Shown piece after piece: positions 34,096-46,397 of a stretch of DNA of 53,308 nucleotides (position 1 is its first letter; every line of letters starts with the position of its first letter). The notes beneath the pieces are model-generated. The model saw only the letters and a program-made list of their open reading frames with translations. It was not told the origin of the DNA and searched no databases. The DNA comes from Ciborinia camelliae. Taxonomy: Eukaryota; Ascomycota; Leotiomycetes; Helotiales; Sclerotiniaceae. Both the position numbers and the translations under genes were made by a program. The stretch covers positions 99,729-153,036 of the forward strand of contig JANPYM010000005.1 in assembly GCA_025890175.1 (NCBI GenBank), given 5' to 3'.

Positions 34096-35953
34096 TTGGA
34101 AAATAGTAATGTACCAAGAAAGACTCCAAGAGCTCGTAAATTCAGATTCTCCGAAAAAGTTAAAGTAATTGAGATGGGAGGGAAAACGATATCTATGTGT
34201 GGATATCGGACACTCCCGTTGAATTAAGGGACGTAGAATAACACTGTAGAAATGCCAATCAGTATGAGCTTCCGAAGTCAAAAGGTTTCTCCGTATCCTA
34301 TTGGCTACAAGTCAAGCAATTCAAGCAATAAAATATAAAATATGCTTGTGTATAGATAGAAGTTAAAGACGACCCCGATGTCCTCTCCGTTCTCTCCCAT
34401 TTTCTATTACATACAGTACAATAAGACCCACACCACAATTTCGCTTGACCAGCAAATATCCCCATGTATCGTTATAAACCATACAAACATACCTATCTTA
34501 TCGTATGATAGTAAAACTCCCTGCCTGTTTTACTGCCTGTACTCCGTATATGAGAACTAGATAATGCCATCTGCATCCTTAATTGGTCTTCACTCGGGAC
34601 CGAGGTTCGAGATCTTTCTAGACCAGAGACTCCACAACTTATACTTGTAACCTTACTGCATTTTTATGCAATTGAGAACCCCGAATCTGCGATACACGGT
34701 GGGACATGAAAGTGGGACTGCATCGAATTCGGGAAAAGGGCACTCACTGGCACGGCGGTTTAAGATATAAGATTTTAGTAAATGAAGAGTTGTTACGGGG
34801 TTATATCTGGCCTTCCTGTACATAAAAAATGCCTAAGGCAGAATAGCTTCATAGGTAGCTCTACACTAGCTTCCGCTAGTGAATGGGCTAGTAGCTTATA
34901 AAAAGTCTCCTGCTCTGGGAACCTCTTTCAAAGATCAGTATTAGATCTTTAGTCAATATGAAAGATTAGTTCAGACTTCCATTTAATTATCGTGGCAAAA
35001 GTATCGATGTATATAATATTTGGAAATTTTATTGCAATATAAATGTTATCTTTTTTTCTGTTTAAATTCTTCAAGGCTATTGGGAATTTGTTCTAGCTTT
35101 CGAAGAATACTTCTTTATAAGATGTTGGAATATATTGATTGTTAAAGTCATAGATCACATATAAAATGAATAATGCAAATAGGGTATAGTGTTAATTAAT
35201 ATATATATATATAATTAAAGAATTAAAAGTGATCGATATTATAAATATTTATATGCTTGAGGGTAATGCTGCTAAACTGTATATGGTTCTTGGGACCATT
35301 CTACGGCTTATACAGCTGCTGGCTACATTCAACATCGATAATGCTTATTTCTACCAGTAATCTCGATCCTTGAAGCATACCGATTGATATCTTGATCTAA
35401 GTCCGCTGAGACTTGCACATATATACCGTTCCAAATTCATCAGTCGGGGTTGTCTCTGGTTGATTTTTCCGTCTATCTCTTTTTCGGTCGTCAAATCTAA
35501 GCCATATCACTGATCTTAAGTTATAGTGGTATGGCTTCGTATATACGCTGCATCTGGTTTCGAGTGGCGGTATGAAGCGGAGTGAGTACCTAGCCCAGCT
35601 ACTTACTTATTCTTTGTTGTATCATTATGTCTCAATCGGGTAGGGGGCAGTAGATTCGCATTCCGTAAAAGCAAAACAATTTTGATATTGATATTGAACG
35701 ATAAAGCAGAACCTTCAATGTTCCCTTCCTTCCCTTCATTATGATTGATTCATAAAGCCGTAACCCTTACTCCGTATCAACCATTTGAACTCCAGTTTGA
35801 ATGACCACGACGGTTAAATATCCACCCATCCATCAATAAGATATGATCAAGATTCCAAGCACCCCATCCCACCCCAGTCCATATCATCACCCGCGCGCCC
35901 GACCAGATTCCATAATCCACACAACCCTCCTTACGTCCTCGAGTACTCGAGTA
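34096..35953. other. Intergenic region
   Basis: This holds the promoter of the FAD monooxygenase on the left and the 3' region of SSP2 on the right. AT-rich patches occur near 34960-35260, including a (TA)n run near 35203-35213. No gene or RNA recognised. Confidence 0.5.
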
Positions 35954-36395
35954 CTAATGACACTTCGTACGATGCTTGTATTGAAAAAAAGTAGCACACT
36001 TATAAACCCCCTGAGATCTGCAGGCTGTACCATGCACGATTTCATTCTCTTCAGAATGCACAAACCCATCATTACGACGGGCTCGATTGCAATAAGATGT
36101 ACAATCTAGGTTGCCGATTTTATGATCCTGTTGTGAAATTAGCTCCTCGTCTGGCCTCTGGACTTTGCCTTGGCATTGGTTAATTTGAAAGATTGAGAGT
36201 CTTTAAACTTGAGGGAAGCATTAAGGGTTGAGAATTAGACAATAGTCTTTTCAAGACCTCAGGAAATTATGAAATATTTACCTTGTGCAGACAACAATGT
36301 GAGCCATCTTCAAAAAGGCATTGACAATAAGTGCAAGCTTGCACACTGACAGCGCTGGCGATGAGAAACAGAACGATGGAGTAGAATTTGACCAT
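35954..36395 (-). CDS. SSP2: small secreted 10-cysteine protein
   Basis: Exons are 36282-36395 and 35954-36127, giving 95 aa. The 154-bp phase-0 intron (GTAAAT donor, ACAG acceptor) contains an in-frame stop soon after its donor, so the second exon is easily missed. Residues 1-20 form a signal peptide ('MVKFYSIVLFLIASAVSVQA'). Cysteines are at 21, 24, 26, 34, 35, 47, 51, 74, 82 and 94, the family spacing with a 22-residue loop. Exon 2 begins 'DHKIGNLDC' and contains 'GTAC' and 'YKCATFF', closely matching SSP3 ('DYSLGNIDC', 'GTAC', 'YKCATVF'). The gene is a tandem neighbour of SSP3 on the same strand. Secreted, function unknown. Confidence 0.88.
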
Positions 36396-37060
36396 TTTGA
36401 TGGTTTGATTTTGACGATTCAATTTCAAAGGAGTGCGGTTGATGGTTAATGAATGGTGGATGATTGATGGATTTTGTGAAGTGAGGGAGCGATTACAAAT
36501 GGAGTTGTACATCCTCATTATTAATGGGTGACGTCTATCCTTTTATATATCTTCTCCAACTTTAGAAAGGTTCTTTCTTTCTATCCCGATTAAGATCTTC
36601 ATCAAGATCCCCCATCAAGGTACTCTTGAGTCTTTTTTGAGTAGAAACCCGTCGGCTGAAATCTTGAATTTATTGATGTTTGCATATCAATACTTGGCAT
36701 CTACTACCCCAAACAGTGTGTTTCAGAACTCGGAGGTTTGTTCATCTTATTTATCTCATCGCATACTTCCGATAGTATCATAGTCGCCTCTACATACTTC
36801 TACCAGTATTGAGATGTGAATTCATTCATTATCATCTCTAAAACCAGCTTTCCTTTTATGTATATAGATATACATTATACTCAAATAGCCAGCCTCATCT
36901 TAGCAGTGCTCACCCCCTATTTTCCTCGAGTCTCATCACTCGAAGCTACTCAACGCGAAAAAACAGTTGAAAGTTGAGAGTGTCTCAACTCTCAAAAGTT
37001 GAAACGAATTCCTCATCCAATTAGAATTTGGATAACTTGAAGTTTTTGAGGTTCTAACAG
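36396..37060 (-). promoter_or_regulatory. SSP2 promoter, duplicated with that of SSP3
   Basis: A TATA element (reverse strand ATATATAAAA, 36541-36550) lies about 150 bp before the ATG. Blocks near 36693 ('cttggcatct'), 36844 ('ccagctttcct'), 36964 ('acagttgaaa') and 37018 ('ccaatt') recur in the same order upstream of SSP3 at 38719, 38826, 38944 and 38973. The whole segment was copied with the gene. Confidence 0.7.
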
Positions 37061-37953
37061 GATATTCCTTGGTCGGCGATCGAGTCCGCTGATCGTGTTT
37101 GCCATTTGCTATTTACTTCTGGTTTAAGGTTGAAATTCAACACGAGAAAGCTAATTGCGGCGGGTATTGCAGCGGGTATGCAAAAGAAAGGAAGGATGTG
37201 GAAAAAATAAGCTACTAATTGCCGACTGCCTATTGCCGATCTCCTGCAATATTGCCGCCCGCCTACTACCGCCGTGCATGATGCAGTATCAATAATACAT
37301 CACCACCTAGGGATTCATATATGATTTAACGTACTATATAACCATTCATCCATAGGAAGCTTACTCACGATAATGGCAAGCAAAAATGTAGCTAGGTAAC
37401 TATAGTACAATACCTACGGTACAGTACAATACAACATCACCAATTACATGTAACATGACCAATAATTAATTTAAACCATCGGGAAATTTTAACAACAAAG
37501 CTAAAATGTAATTACCATCTGAACCGAATCAAATAAACTATCTTATCTATATAATGGTAATATCATTACATTATTAGCATTTGATATCGGAACAAACTTC
37601 CAAGATCAGATCAGATCAGCAATCAGATGACAGATAGAACTAGGTGTGCTGATGCTGAAGAGGAAAGAAATTATCACATGACTATGTAGCTAGCTACATG
37701 GCAATCACTAGGTCGGCATGAGCCTAGATGTAACAGGTACAGTAACTGTAAGTTACACATATAGTATAGATAGATAACCTAGGTGCTGAGTAAACTTTCG
37801 AGATCCCATACCCGAGCCAAGGTCAGGGTCCGGGCCGGGTCTGGTTTTAAAACCAATGAATGACTTCATATAATCATCCCCCATATCCATCATCACCGGA
37901 TTCCACCCTTCACGCGACCCTCCTCTCCTCCTCCATAAATCCGTCCGTCAACT
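37061..37953. other. Intergenic spacer between SSP2 and SSP3
   Basis: This carries short GCCG-containing repeats near 37218-37272 ('attgccgactgcc' and relatives) and ACCTAGG-type palindromes. No gene is seen. The right end is the 3' region of SSP3. Confidence 0.5.
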
Positions 37954-38475
37954 TTACGACAAACGACACTTAGCACGATTGTCGGATTCGAAAACCGTAG
38001 CACACTTATATTTTCCATCAGCCCCACAAGCAGTTCCTTCCTTCATTGTAACGCCTTCCATATATTTTCTTCCATCGTCGCGACGGGCATTTTTGCAAGC
38101 GGCGACACAATCAATGTTGCCGAGACTGTAGTCCTATTTGGGGGGGGGTTTGGGATTAGTGATTGTTTTGTTGGTTTGCTTTGCTTTGCTTTGCTTTGCT
38201 TTGCTTTGCTTTGCTTTGCTTTGCTTTGCTTTGCTTGAGAGGTCGAGAGATTTGGGGGTTTGGGGTGAGAGATTCGGCGATGGAGGTGGAGATGATGATA
38301 ATGATTATGGAGATTTAGGGATAGAGATTTGGGGTTAGGGCAGGAGGGTGTTTAGCTAACGTACCTGAGCTACACAACAATGCGCACCATTTGCAAATTG
38401 GCATTGACAGTATGTACATGCTTGGACGCTAACGGCGGCAATGAGGAATAGAGCGATGGAGGTAAACTTGACCAT
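37954..38475 (-). CDS. SSP3: small secreted 10-cysteine protein
   Basis: Exons are 38365-38475 and 37954-38133, giving 96 aa. The 231-bp phase-0 intron (GTACGT donor, ATAG acceptor) is unusually long for this window because it holds a (TTTGC)12 microsatellite. Residues 1-19 form the signal peptide ('MVKFTSIALFLIAAVSVQA'). Cysteines are at 20, 23, 25, 33, 34, 46, 50, 73, 81 and 93, with spacing identical to SSP2. The motif 'CTYCQCQFANGAHCC' sits just before the intron. The C-terminus is basic ('NRAKCRLS'). It is probably secreted and disulfide-rich; its role is unknown. It lies within 1 kb of the large RIP block. Confidence 0.88.
38175..38234 (+). repeat. (TTTGC)12 microsatellite in the SSP3 intron
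   Basis: Twelve exact tandem TTTGC units, reading GCAAA on the gene strand. Such an array is length-mutable and could be polymorphic between strains. It lies wholly inside the SSP3 intron. Confidence 0.95.
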
Positions 38476-39005
38476 TTTGACTTGATAATTTGATTTGATG
38501 TAAAGACTGTGTGTGGTTGTTTGTATAAAAAGAGTGTATATGTTTGATGGTATGAAGTGAGATGAATGAATTCAAATGAAGTTGTGATCTGTCCGGTCCT
38601 TATATACTATGGCTATAGGTACCTACCTTGTACATCCATTAAAGTTCTGTCGTTTAAGCAGAAACTTTGTTAATTGAAATGAAATTGATGTTGATGTTTG
38701 TCGTTTTGGATAGCAAGGCTTGGCATCTATGATCTATTATCACACAAGGTGTATTTCAGGAGTTCATCTTATACTGTACAATAATAAATACATCAACTTC
38801 TGCTTTCGGTATGGAGATTGACATGCCAGCTTTCCTCTTATATATCCCTATACACTATATATAATACTCAAATGGCGGCCCTCATCTCATCGTCTACTAG
38901 ATATTCCCCTCAAATCTCAATCCTAAATATTAAGCTCAAAAAGACAGTTGAAACTTGTAACGAACTCATTATCCAATTTGAAGTTGAACAATTTTTAAGT
39001 TTTCT
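38476..39005 (-). promoter_or_regulatory. SSP3 promoter, duplicated with that of SSP2
   Basis: A TATA element (reverse strand GTATATAAGG, about 38598-38607) lies about 130 bp before the ATG. The ordered blocks shared with the SSP2 upstream region show that this is one arm of a direct duplication. Confidence 0.7.
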
Positions 39006-39540
39006 AGATAAATTATGGAGTATATATATTTCATACAGTAGAAAGATGCATATTCCATGATCGATTCATCTTATTTCCGATATTATAATTTACTTTATAT
39101 TGAAGTTTTCAATATAAGAAAGCTTATTGTAGTTATAATCATGCGATAAACTTTATAGTTCATGCATAGACCATGAAGCATGAAACATGGTAATGGTAAA
39201 ATGATATGCGAAACTACAGACTACAGACTATAGACTACGGACTGCCGACTGCCGACAGTCGATTTCCGAGTGCCGAGTGCTATACATAATGTAGGCTGTA
39301 TCATATAGAGTGCATCATGTACTGCATTATATATAATTAAGTGCATATCTAATATCTACTCAGTTTTGACCTATCGTTGCCCATTTATATAAACTTGTAT
39401 TAAATCTAATTGATCTATTTAGCTCTAATAGCTCTAAATTATATAGTCAAGGACATTCAAATATGACAAAAAATATTTTTTGAATTAATTAAAAAGTTTT
39501 ATATATCAAAATATACAGAATAATTAGAGGAGTTTATATT

Positions 39541-39745
39541 AATCGTATATCCTGGGATGACCAGTAATACGATAGGAAGAAAGTATTAGAATAGAATATA
39601 GTAGATTAATTTGATTAAAAAATATATATTTAGTAACAGTTTAGTTATCTTTATATGTTATTTCCCTATATTTTATACGATATAACTTATTATATAATCC
39701 TTAATCATATAATCGGAATTATATGATCTAATTTCTTAATATTCT
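39541..39745 (+). repeat. Repeat copy A, mosaic RIP pattern
   Basis: Aligns without gaps to 46193-46397. Its left part (39541-39605) keeps G and C bases that copy B has lost, whereas its right part (from about 39627) has A or T where copy B keeps G or C. All observed differences are transitions of the RIP type. Confidence 0.85.
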
Positions 39746-40659
39746 TCTATAGAATATATTTTGGTTTTTTTATTTTCTTTTTTTAATTATTTTTAATTAA
39801 TCCTTAAACTTTTTAAAAATAACTTTTTTTAATAATTTGGTTAAATTATTTGTTATTATATTTTTTATTAATATATAAATCATTTTTAATTTTTTTTATT
39901 TAATTAAATTATAAATATAATAATAATAAATATTGATATATTTTGATTTTTTATAAAAATAAAGATTTTTAATTAATATAATTGTTTTAATATTATTTTT
40001 AAATAATTATAATATTTTATTATTTTTAATATATTTAAATATTTTTAAATTTTTAAATATTTAAATTATTTATTAATTTTGTTTTATAAATATTATTATT
40101 GTAATATATTTTAATTTTATTATTAAAATTAATATAGAATATTGTTTTTTTAATATTTATAATATTAATTTTTTATAAAATATTATAATTTTTTTAGAAA
40201 TATTTTTTTTATTAATTTTGTTATTTATTTAATTTGTGTTTATATAAATCATTATTGTTTTTTAATAAATATTTTATAATTCAAAATATAAATATTATTT
40301 AATTATTAAACAAAAATATTTTATTAAATTTTTAAATATTAAATTATAATATTTATTAAATTTATTTATATATTATATAAATATATTCATAATATAATTA
40401 ATATTTGGTTAAATATAAATAATTAAATATATAAAAATATTAATAATTTATTAATATTTTTTAATATTAATTTTTTTATTATTTTTTATTAAAAATTAAA
40501 AATAAATATAATTTATAATAAAAATCTTTTTATTTTTTTTATTTTATTTTTAATTTTAAACTTTTTAAATATTATATTAAAAAATTATTTTTAATCAAAA
40601 ATAATTAAACAATTTAATTAATTATGGATAATTTAAATATTTAGGAAAAAATAAATTTT

Positions 40660-40883
40660 TGTCGGTTCATCTCAGGGTGATGAACACACATATGTGGTAG
40701 TAGGGTGACCAGCAACAGTAGGTATATAAACTCGTTGTAGTATTGATGGTGTTCTAGCTAAGAGGGTGCGGGTGGGAGCACCCTAATATAGACGCATGCC
40801 GCGCCTAGCCCGCGCTAGCGCGCGCGCAGGCGAAAGCACGTGACAGGGTCACGTGACTGACAGGGGTGGCCCCTGTCACAACA
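40660..40883. mobile_element. Putative solo LTR, 224 bp, not RIP-mutated
   Basis: Begins TGTCGG and ends CACAACA (TG...CA). ATTTT flanks both sides (40655-40659 and 40884-40888), consistent with a 5-bp target duplication, although such a match is not rare in A/T-rich DNA. The interior has a TATA-like 'gtatataaac', a GC-rich centre with a CG run near 40815-40828 and paired CACGTGAC motifs. It stands in A/T-saturated DNA but has kept its G and C bases. Confidence 0.6.
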
Positions 40884-42654
40884 ATTTTATTAAAATTTTT
40901 TGTTTTAAAATATATAAAAAATTAATTAAAAAATTAATTAATATTATTAAAATTTTTAAATATATATATAATATTATTAATAAATATTAGAAAATATAGT
41001 TTTTTATTAATATTAATATAAAAATATAGATTAATTAAATTTTATTTAAATTTTTAAAATAATATTTTTTTTTTTAATAATAATATTCAATTTCAATTAA
41101 TTTATTTAAACTTATAAAGGTTTTATAATAATTATAAAATATATTTTTTTTATATAAAAATCTTTTTAAATAATTATAAAAAAATTTATTTATAAAAAAA
41201 TATTTTAATAAAAATATTTTTAATATTAAATTAATAATAATAAAAAAAATTTTTTGTAATAATTATTAAAAATAATTAAAGAGTATTGAATTAAATAATT
41301 AATATAAAAATTTTTATAAAATTTTTATCAAAAATTTGGTTAAAATTTTAAATAATAAATTTTATTTTAAAGTGTTTGAAAAATTTATTTGATTTAATTT
41401 TAATATCAAATATTTATTTAATTAAAATTAGATTTGTTTTTTTCGATTATATAAATTTTTTTTAGATTTTATTAATAATTAATAAATTAATTTTTTTTTT
41501 AATAATAATCTTTTAATTTCTTTTATTTTTTAAATTTTTTATTATTGTTTTATATATTTATAAAATAAAAATATCAAATATTTTTTATATAGGATATATA
41601 AATTATATTTTTTTATTATTAAATTAATTAATTTTTAGGATTATAATAAAGATTAATATAATAAAGATTTTAATTATTAAATTAAATATAAAAAAAATAA
41701 TAATTATAAAATATATAATTTTAATATTTTTTTTTTTTTAATTTTTTTTTTCGATTTTAATAATTATTAATTAATAAATTTTAATTAATTTTTTATTTTT
41801 ATTATTATAATTAATAATATTTTATTTTTGTTTTTAAAATTTTGTAAAATATTGAAATAATAAGTTTTTATTATTATTTTTAAAAATAAAAATAATTAAT
41901 ATATTATTGATTAAAATTTTCATTTTAATATTTATTTTATTATTTAATTTTAAAATTTTTAATTTAAAATTTTTATTATTGTTTATTTATATAATATTTT
42001 TTTTTTGGTTTTTGCCAAAAATAAAAATTTTTATTTCAATTTTTATTATTTGAATAAAAATTTTAATTACAAATTTTAATAATAATATAAATAATATTTA
42101 TTTATAAATTTTAGGGTTAAAAGATTATAATATTATAAATAATTTTATATTTTATAAATAATTTATAATAATTTTTTTTTTAAATTGTTTATATAATTTT
42201 TTATTAAAAATAATATTTAATATTTTTTATAATCTTAATAACGATTTTTGAATTTATAAATTAATTATTTCTTTTTTGATTATTTTATTTATATTAAAAA
42301 TATTAAAATATTAAATATAATTTAAATTCGAAATATATATTTTTAATTAAATATTTATTAATATATAATTTATAAAAATATTAATTCTTTTTTTATTTAT
42401 TAATTTATTATATTAATTATAAACTAATAATATTTTTAAATTTATATAAATATAATATTTGTTTTTTTAAATATAAATATAATTAATATTAAATCTTTTT
42501 TTTATATAAACCTTTTTTAATAATATAATAACATTTTTTAATTTTAAATTCTTTATAATTTTATTATAAATATAGGTTATTACTTTTAAAACTTCATTTT
42601 AGAATTTTATTAATATATTAATATTTATTATATTTATATATATTCTTTTTTTTA

Positions 42655-43115
42655 ATGGATTCGAAGAATCAAGTTTAATTTCAAAGTACCATGTATTATG
42701 TCATGATTACGTAATACATATACTATGAGGGAGGCCATTTTCTGAAGATGTACCACTCTTAAAGATCGCTTCTGAATGGTCATAAGTCATTGATCCGTAT
42801 CTTTTAACTGGCTCGCTAAAGATCCCGGTTGCTTACCTAACCTACCTAGCCTACCTAGCTTACCTAACCTATCTAGCCTATCTAGCTTACCTAACCTACC
42901 TAGCCTACCTAGCTTACCTAACCTACCTAGCCTACCTAGCCTACCTAGCCGAACCTAGCCGAACCTAGCCGAACTTATCTACCTACCTACCCTACGAATC
43001 GTCGAATCTACGTACGAACCTACGAACCTACGAACCTACGAACCTATCTAGCCTACACATCGAACCTACAAATCGAGCGTAGCGAGGAATGGGGGTTTGG
43101 GGGCTTGCCCCCATA
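42655..43115. other. Island of normal composition ending at a (TAAA)n tract
   Basis: About 460 bp inside the RIP block. It contains ordinary unique-looking DNA (42655-42830), the CTACCTAG minisatellite, CGAACCTA repeats (to about 43065) and a G/C-rich hairpin-like end ('gggggcttgccccc', 43096-43112) directly followed by a long TAAA tract. A GC segment with a simple-repeat tail could be the 3' end of a LINE- or SINE-like insertion, but there is no coding evidence. Confidence 0.4.
42832..42985 (+). repeat. CTTACCTAACCTACCTAG minisatellite, 27-bp unit
   Basis: Imperfect 27-bp units (CTTACCTAAC plus two CCTACCTAG-like blocks) repeat about four times, with some units carrying CCTATCTAG variants. 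Three 10-bp CCGAACCTAG units follow. The core resembles the ACCTAGGT palindromes scattered elsewhere in the window. Confidence 0.85.
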
Positions 43116-43120
43116 AATAA

Positions 43121-43289
<169 letters not shown>

Positions 43290-43320
43290 AAATAAGTAAA
43301 TAATTAAATATCATTTTTAT

Positions 43321-43429
43321 ACTAATAATACTAATAATACTAATAATACTAATAATACTAATAATACTAATAATACTAATAATACTAATAATACTAATAA
43401 TACTAATAATACTAATAATACTAATAATA
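43321..43429 (+). repeat. (ACTAATAAT)12 minisatellite
   Basis: About twelve tandem 9-bp units of ACTAATAAT. The array ends where a MITE has inserted at a TA dinucleotide. Confidence 0.95.
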
Positions 43430-43432
43430 GTA

Positions 43433-43565
43433 CTAGCCGTCGCGGAAAATAGATTTTCAGATTATTGATTCGAAGAACCTTTTATAATATAATAATTATA
43501 TAGAAAAAGAAAATAAAAGGTTCTTCGAATACACAGTCTGAAAATCTATTTTCCGCGACGGCTAG
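43433..43565. mobile_element. Tc1/mariner-like MITE, 133-bp hairpin with TA target duplication
   Basis: The two ends are inverted copies: CTAGCCGTCGCGGAAAATAG and its continuation ATTTTCAGA match exactly for 29 bases. After a short mismatch the arms match again through 'ttcgaagaacctttta', so each arm is about 53 bp with a small A/T loop. TA lies directly outside each end (43431-43432 and 43566-43567), the Tc1/mariner target duplication. It is not RIP-mutated. Confidence 0.85.
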
Positions 43566-46192
43566 TATTTGAATATTTTATTTAATTAATTTATTTTAAT
43601 ATAATGTTATTATTATTATATATTATAGCTAAATATTATTTTTTTTTTTTTAATTTTTTATAATTTTTTTAAATTTGAAAATATTATTTGATCTACAAGT
43701 TTTTAATTTTTTTTTAATTTATAATTTTTTATTTTTTTTGAATTATTATAATTTCTTGATTATTATATTTTTAATTGATATTAATTACAAAAATATTTAT
43801 TTTAATTAATTATTTATAATTTTTAAAAAATATTTGTTTTTTTGAAAAGATATTAAAAATGAATTTGTAATATTAAAGAAAATTAATATAAACACTTTAT
43901 TTATATATTTTATTAATATTTTATTAATTTTATTTTTTATTATTCAAAATTTTGATTTTTTGTTTCAATATAATTATTTTATAAAAGTTTTTAATAATTT
44001 TAAATTTAAAATAATTTAAATATTAATATATAAAATAATAAAATTAATATTAATTTTTAATTACTATATTATTGATTTTTAATTTATTTAGATTTATAAT
44101 ATCTCAATTGTAATAAAAAATATTAATTAATATTTTAACAATATTTTTTTATTTTAATTAATAATTAATAAATATTATTAAAATTAATATATATTTCCTA
44201 AAATTTTTAATAATATATTTTATAATATAAAATTTATTTTTTTGTTTTATATAAATAATTTTTTTTTTTTTTTTTTTAAAATTTATATTTATAAAATTAA
44301 ATAATTCAATTAATTTATTATTATAATAAATTCTTTATTCCAATAATAAATTGATTTCAAAATTAAATATATACAAAATATTTGAAAATAAATTATTTAA
44401 ATTATTTTAATAAATTATCTTAATAATTTTGATATATTTAATAAATAATATTTTTTTTTTAATTTATATAAATATACATTTAATATATATTAATTTTTTT
44501 TTAAATAAATTATAATTATTAATTATATTTAAAAATATAATTATATCTATAATTCAAATAAATAATAATATTTTATTAATAATTTTTTTTATAAATAAAA
44601 CAAATTTCGATTTAATATTAAATTTAAAATTATTATTAAAATTAAAAAAAAAGATTCAATTTATTATAATAAATTATATTAATATAATTTTTATATTTTT
44701 GATTTTTTAAATATTTCAAATTTTTAAAAGTTTTATATTTTTGATTAAATAATATTTTTTTTTTATTATATCAAAATTTTTATTTATATATTATAATTTT
44801 ATTTTAAAAAAAACAATTATAAATAAAATAAATAAAATTATTATAATAAAAATATTTTATAAATAATAATTTAATATTAAAATAAAATTCAAAATATATA
44901 TAATTATATTATAATCAAATTATATTTTAATCTTTATAATTTTGATTATATATAATATAAACTTATTTTTTTTTTTAATTATAATTAATTTTACAAAAAA
45001 CCTAAATTTTTTTAATAATAAAAATAATAATTTAAATCTAAAGAATTTGGATTATAATATTGTAATTCATTAAAAATATATTAATAAAAATTTAATATAA
45101 TAATATATTATTTTATATATTTTTAAATTTAAATATAATAACAAATAATTTATAATAATAATTTTTAAACTTATTTTAAATAATTTTAATTTTAACATTA
45201 TTTATATATTAAAATTTATAATTAATAAAATCAAAAATAATAATATTATAAATCAATATTAATTTTATAAATTTATTAAATTAAATATATTTTTATTACA
45301 AATATCTTTAAATTTTTTTAAGAATATTATATTTTTTAATAATATCTTTATTATTTTTATTAATATAAATAATAAAAAAAATTTAATTTTAACTTTAAAT
45401 TTATTATAAAAATTAATTTTTTTAAAATTATAAAATTTTTTTAATATAATATTCTTTATTTTAATTAATATAATATTATTATTTATTATAAAAATATTAT
45501 TAATAATTATAATTTATTTAAAAAATTTTGTAAAAATTTTTATTATATATAAAATTTAATAATATTATTTTCAAATTTTTTTAATAATTACAAAAAATTT
45601 ATTTTTATAAAATTAAATTTTAATTTATTAAAATTAAATAATATAATTATTTTAATTAAAAATAAAAAATTGTTTTAATAAAAAATTATTATTATTTTTA
45701 TTATTATTTATAATAAATATATAATTATATAAATTAAAATAAAATTAATTAATAAAAAAAAAAGGAAATATAAATTATATCAAAAATCAAATTTATATTT
45801 AAAAAAAAAAATATAAAAATAAAATTTAAGATTTTATAAAAATTTACAGAATTTGAAAATACAAATATTTATAAATAAAAAATATTTTATTTTATAAAAT
45901 AATTTTTAAAATATAAATATATATAATAAATAAAAATTTATTTTTTTATAAATAAAATTAATTTAATTTAATTTTTTTTAAATTTTCAATTTTAATATCA
46001 AGAAATGTTTTTCGATTATTGTAATATAACTTTTTTGTTATATTACAAATTTTAATTTCGTAATTACAAATATACAATCTCCTCATTACAAATTTAATAA
46101 TTGTATACAATTTTTTTGTTATATTGTAATCTTATTATTACAATAAATTAAAAAATAATATGTTTTTATTTAGTATTAAACTTTATAATCTA

Positions 46193-46397
46193 TTAATTAT
46201 ATATTTTAAAATAATTAATAATATAATAAAAAGAAAATATTAAAATAAAATATAATAAATTAATTTGATTAAAAAATATATATTTGGTAGCAGCCTAGCT
46301 GCCCTTATATGCTACTCCCTCATACCCTATGCGGTATAGCTTACCACGTGATCCCTGATCATGTGACCGGAACCATGTGACCTGATTCCTCAATAGT
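46193..46397 (+). repeat. Repeat copy B, mosaic RIP pattern
   Basis: Gap-free partner of 39541-39745. Its left 70 bases are A/T-saturated, while its right part keeps G and C, for example 'taccacgtgatcc' where copy A has 'tattatataatcc'. The reciprocal pattern makes it possible to see RIP in both copies. Confidence 0.85.
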
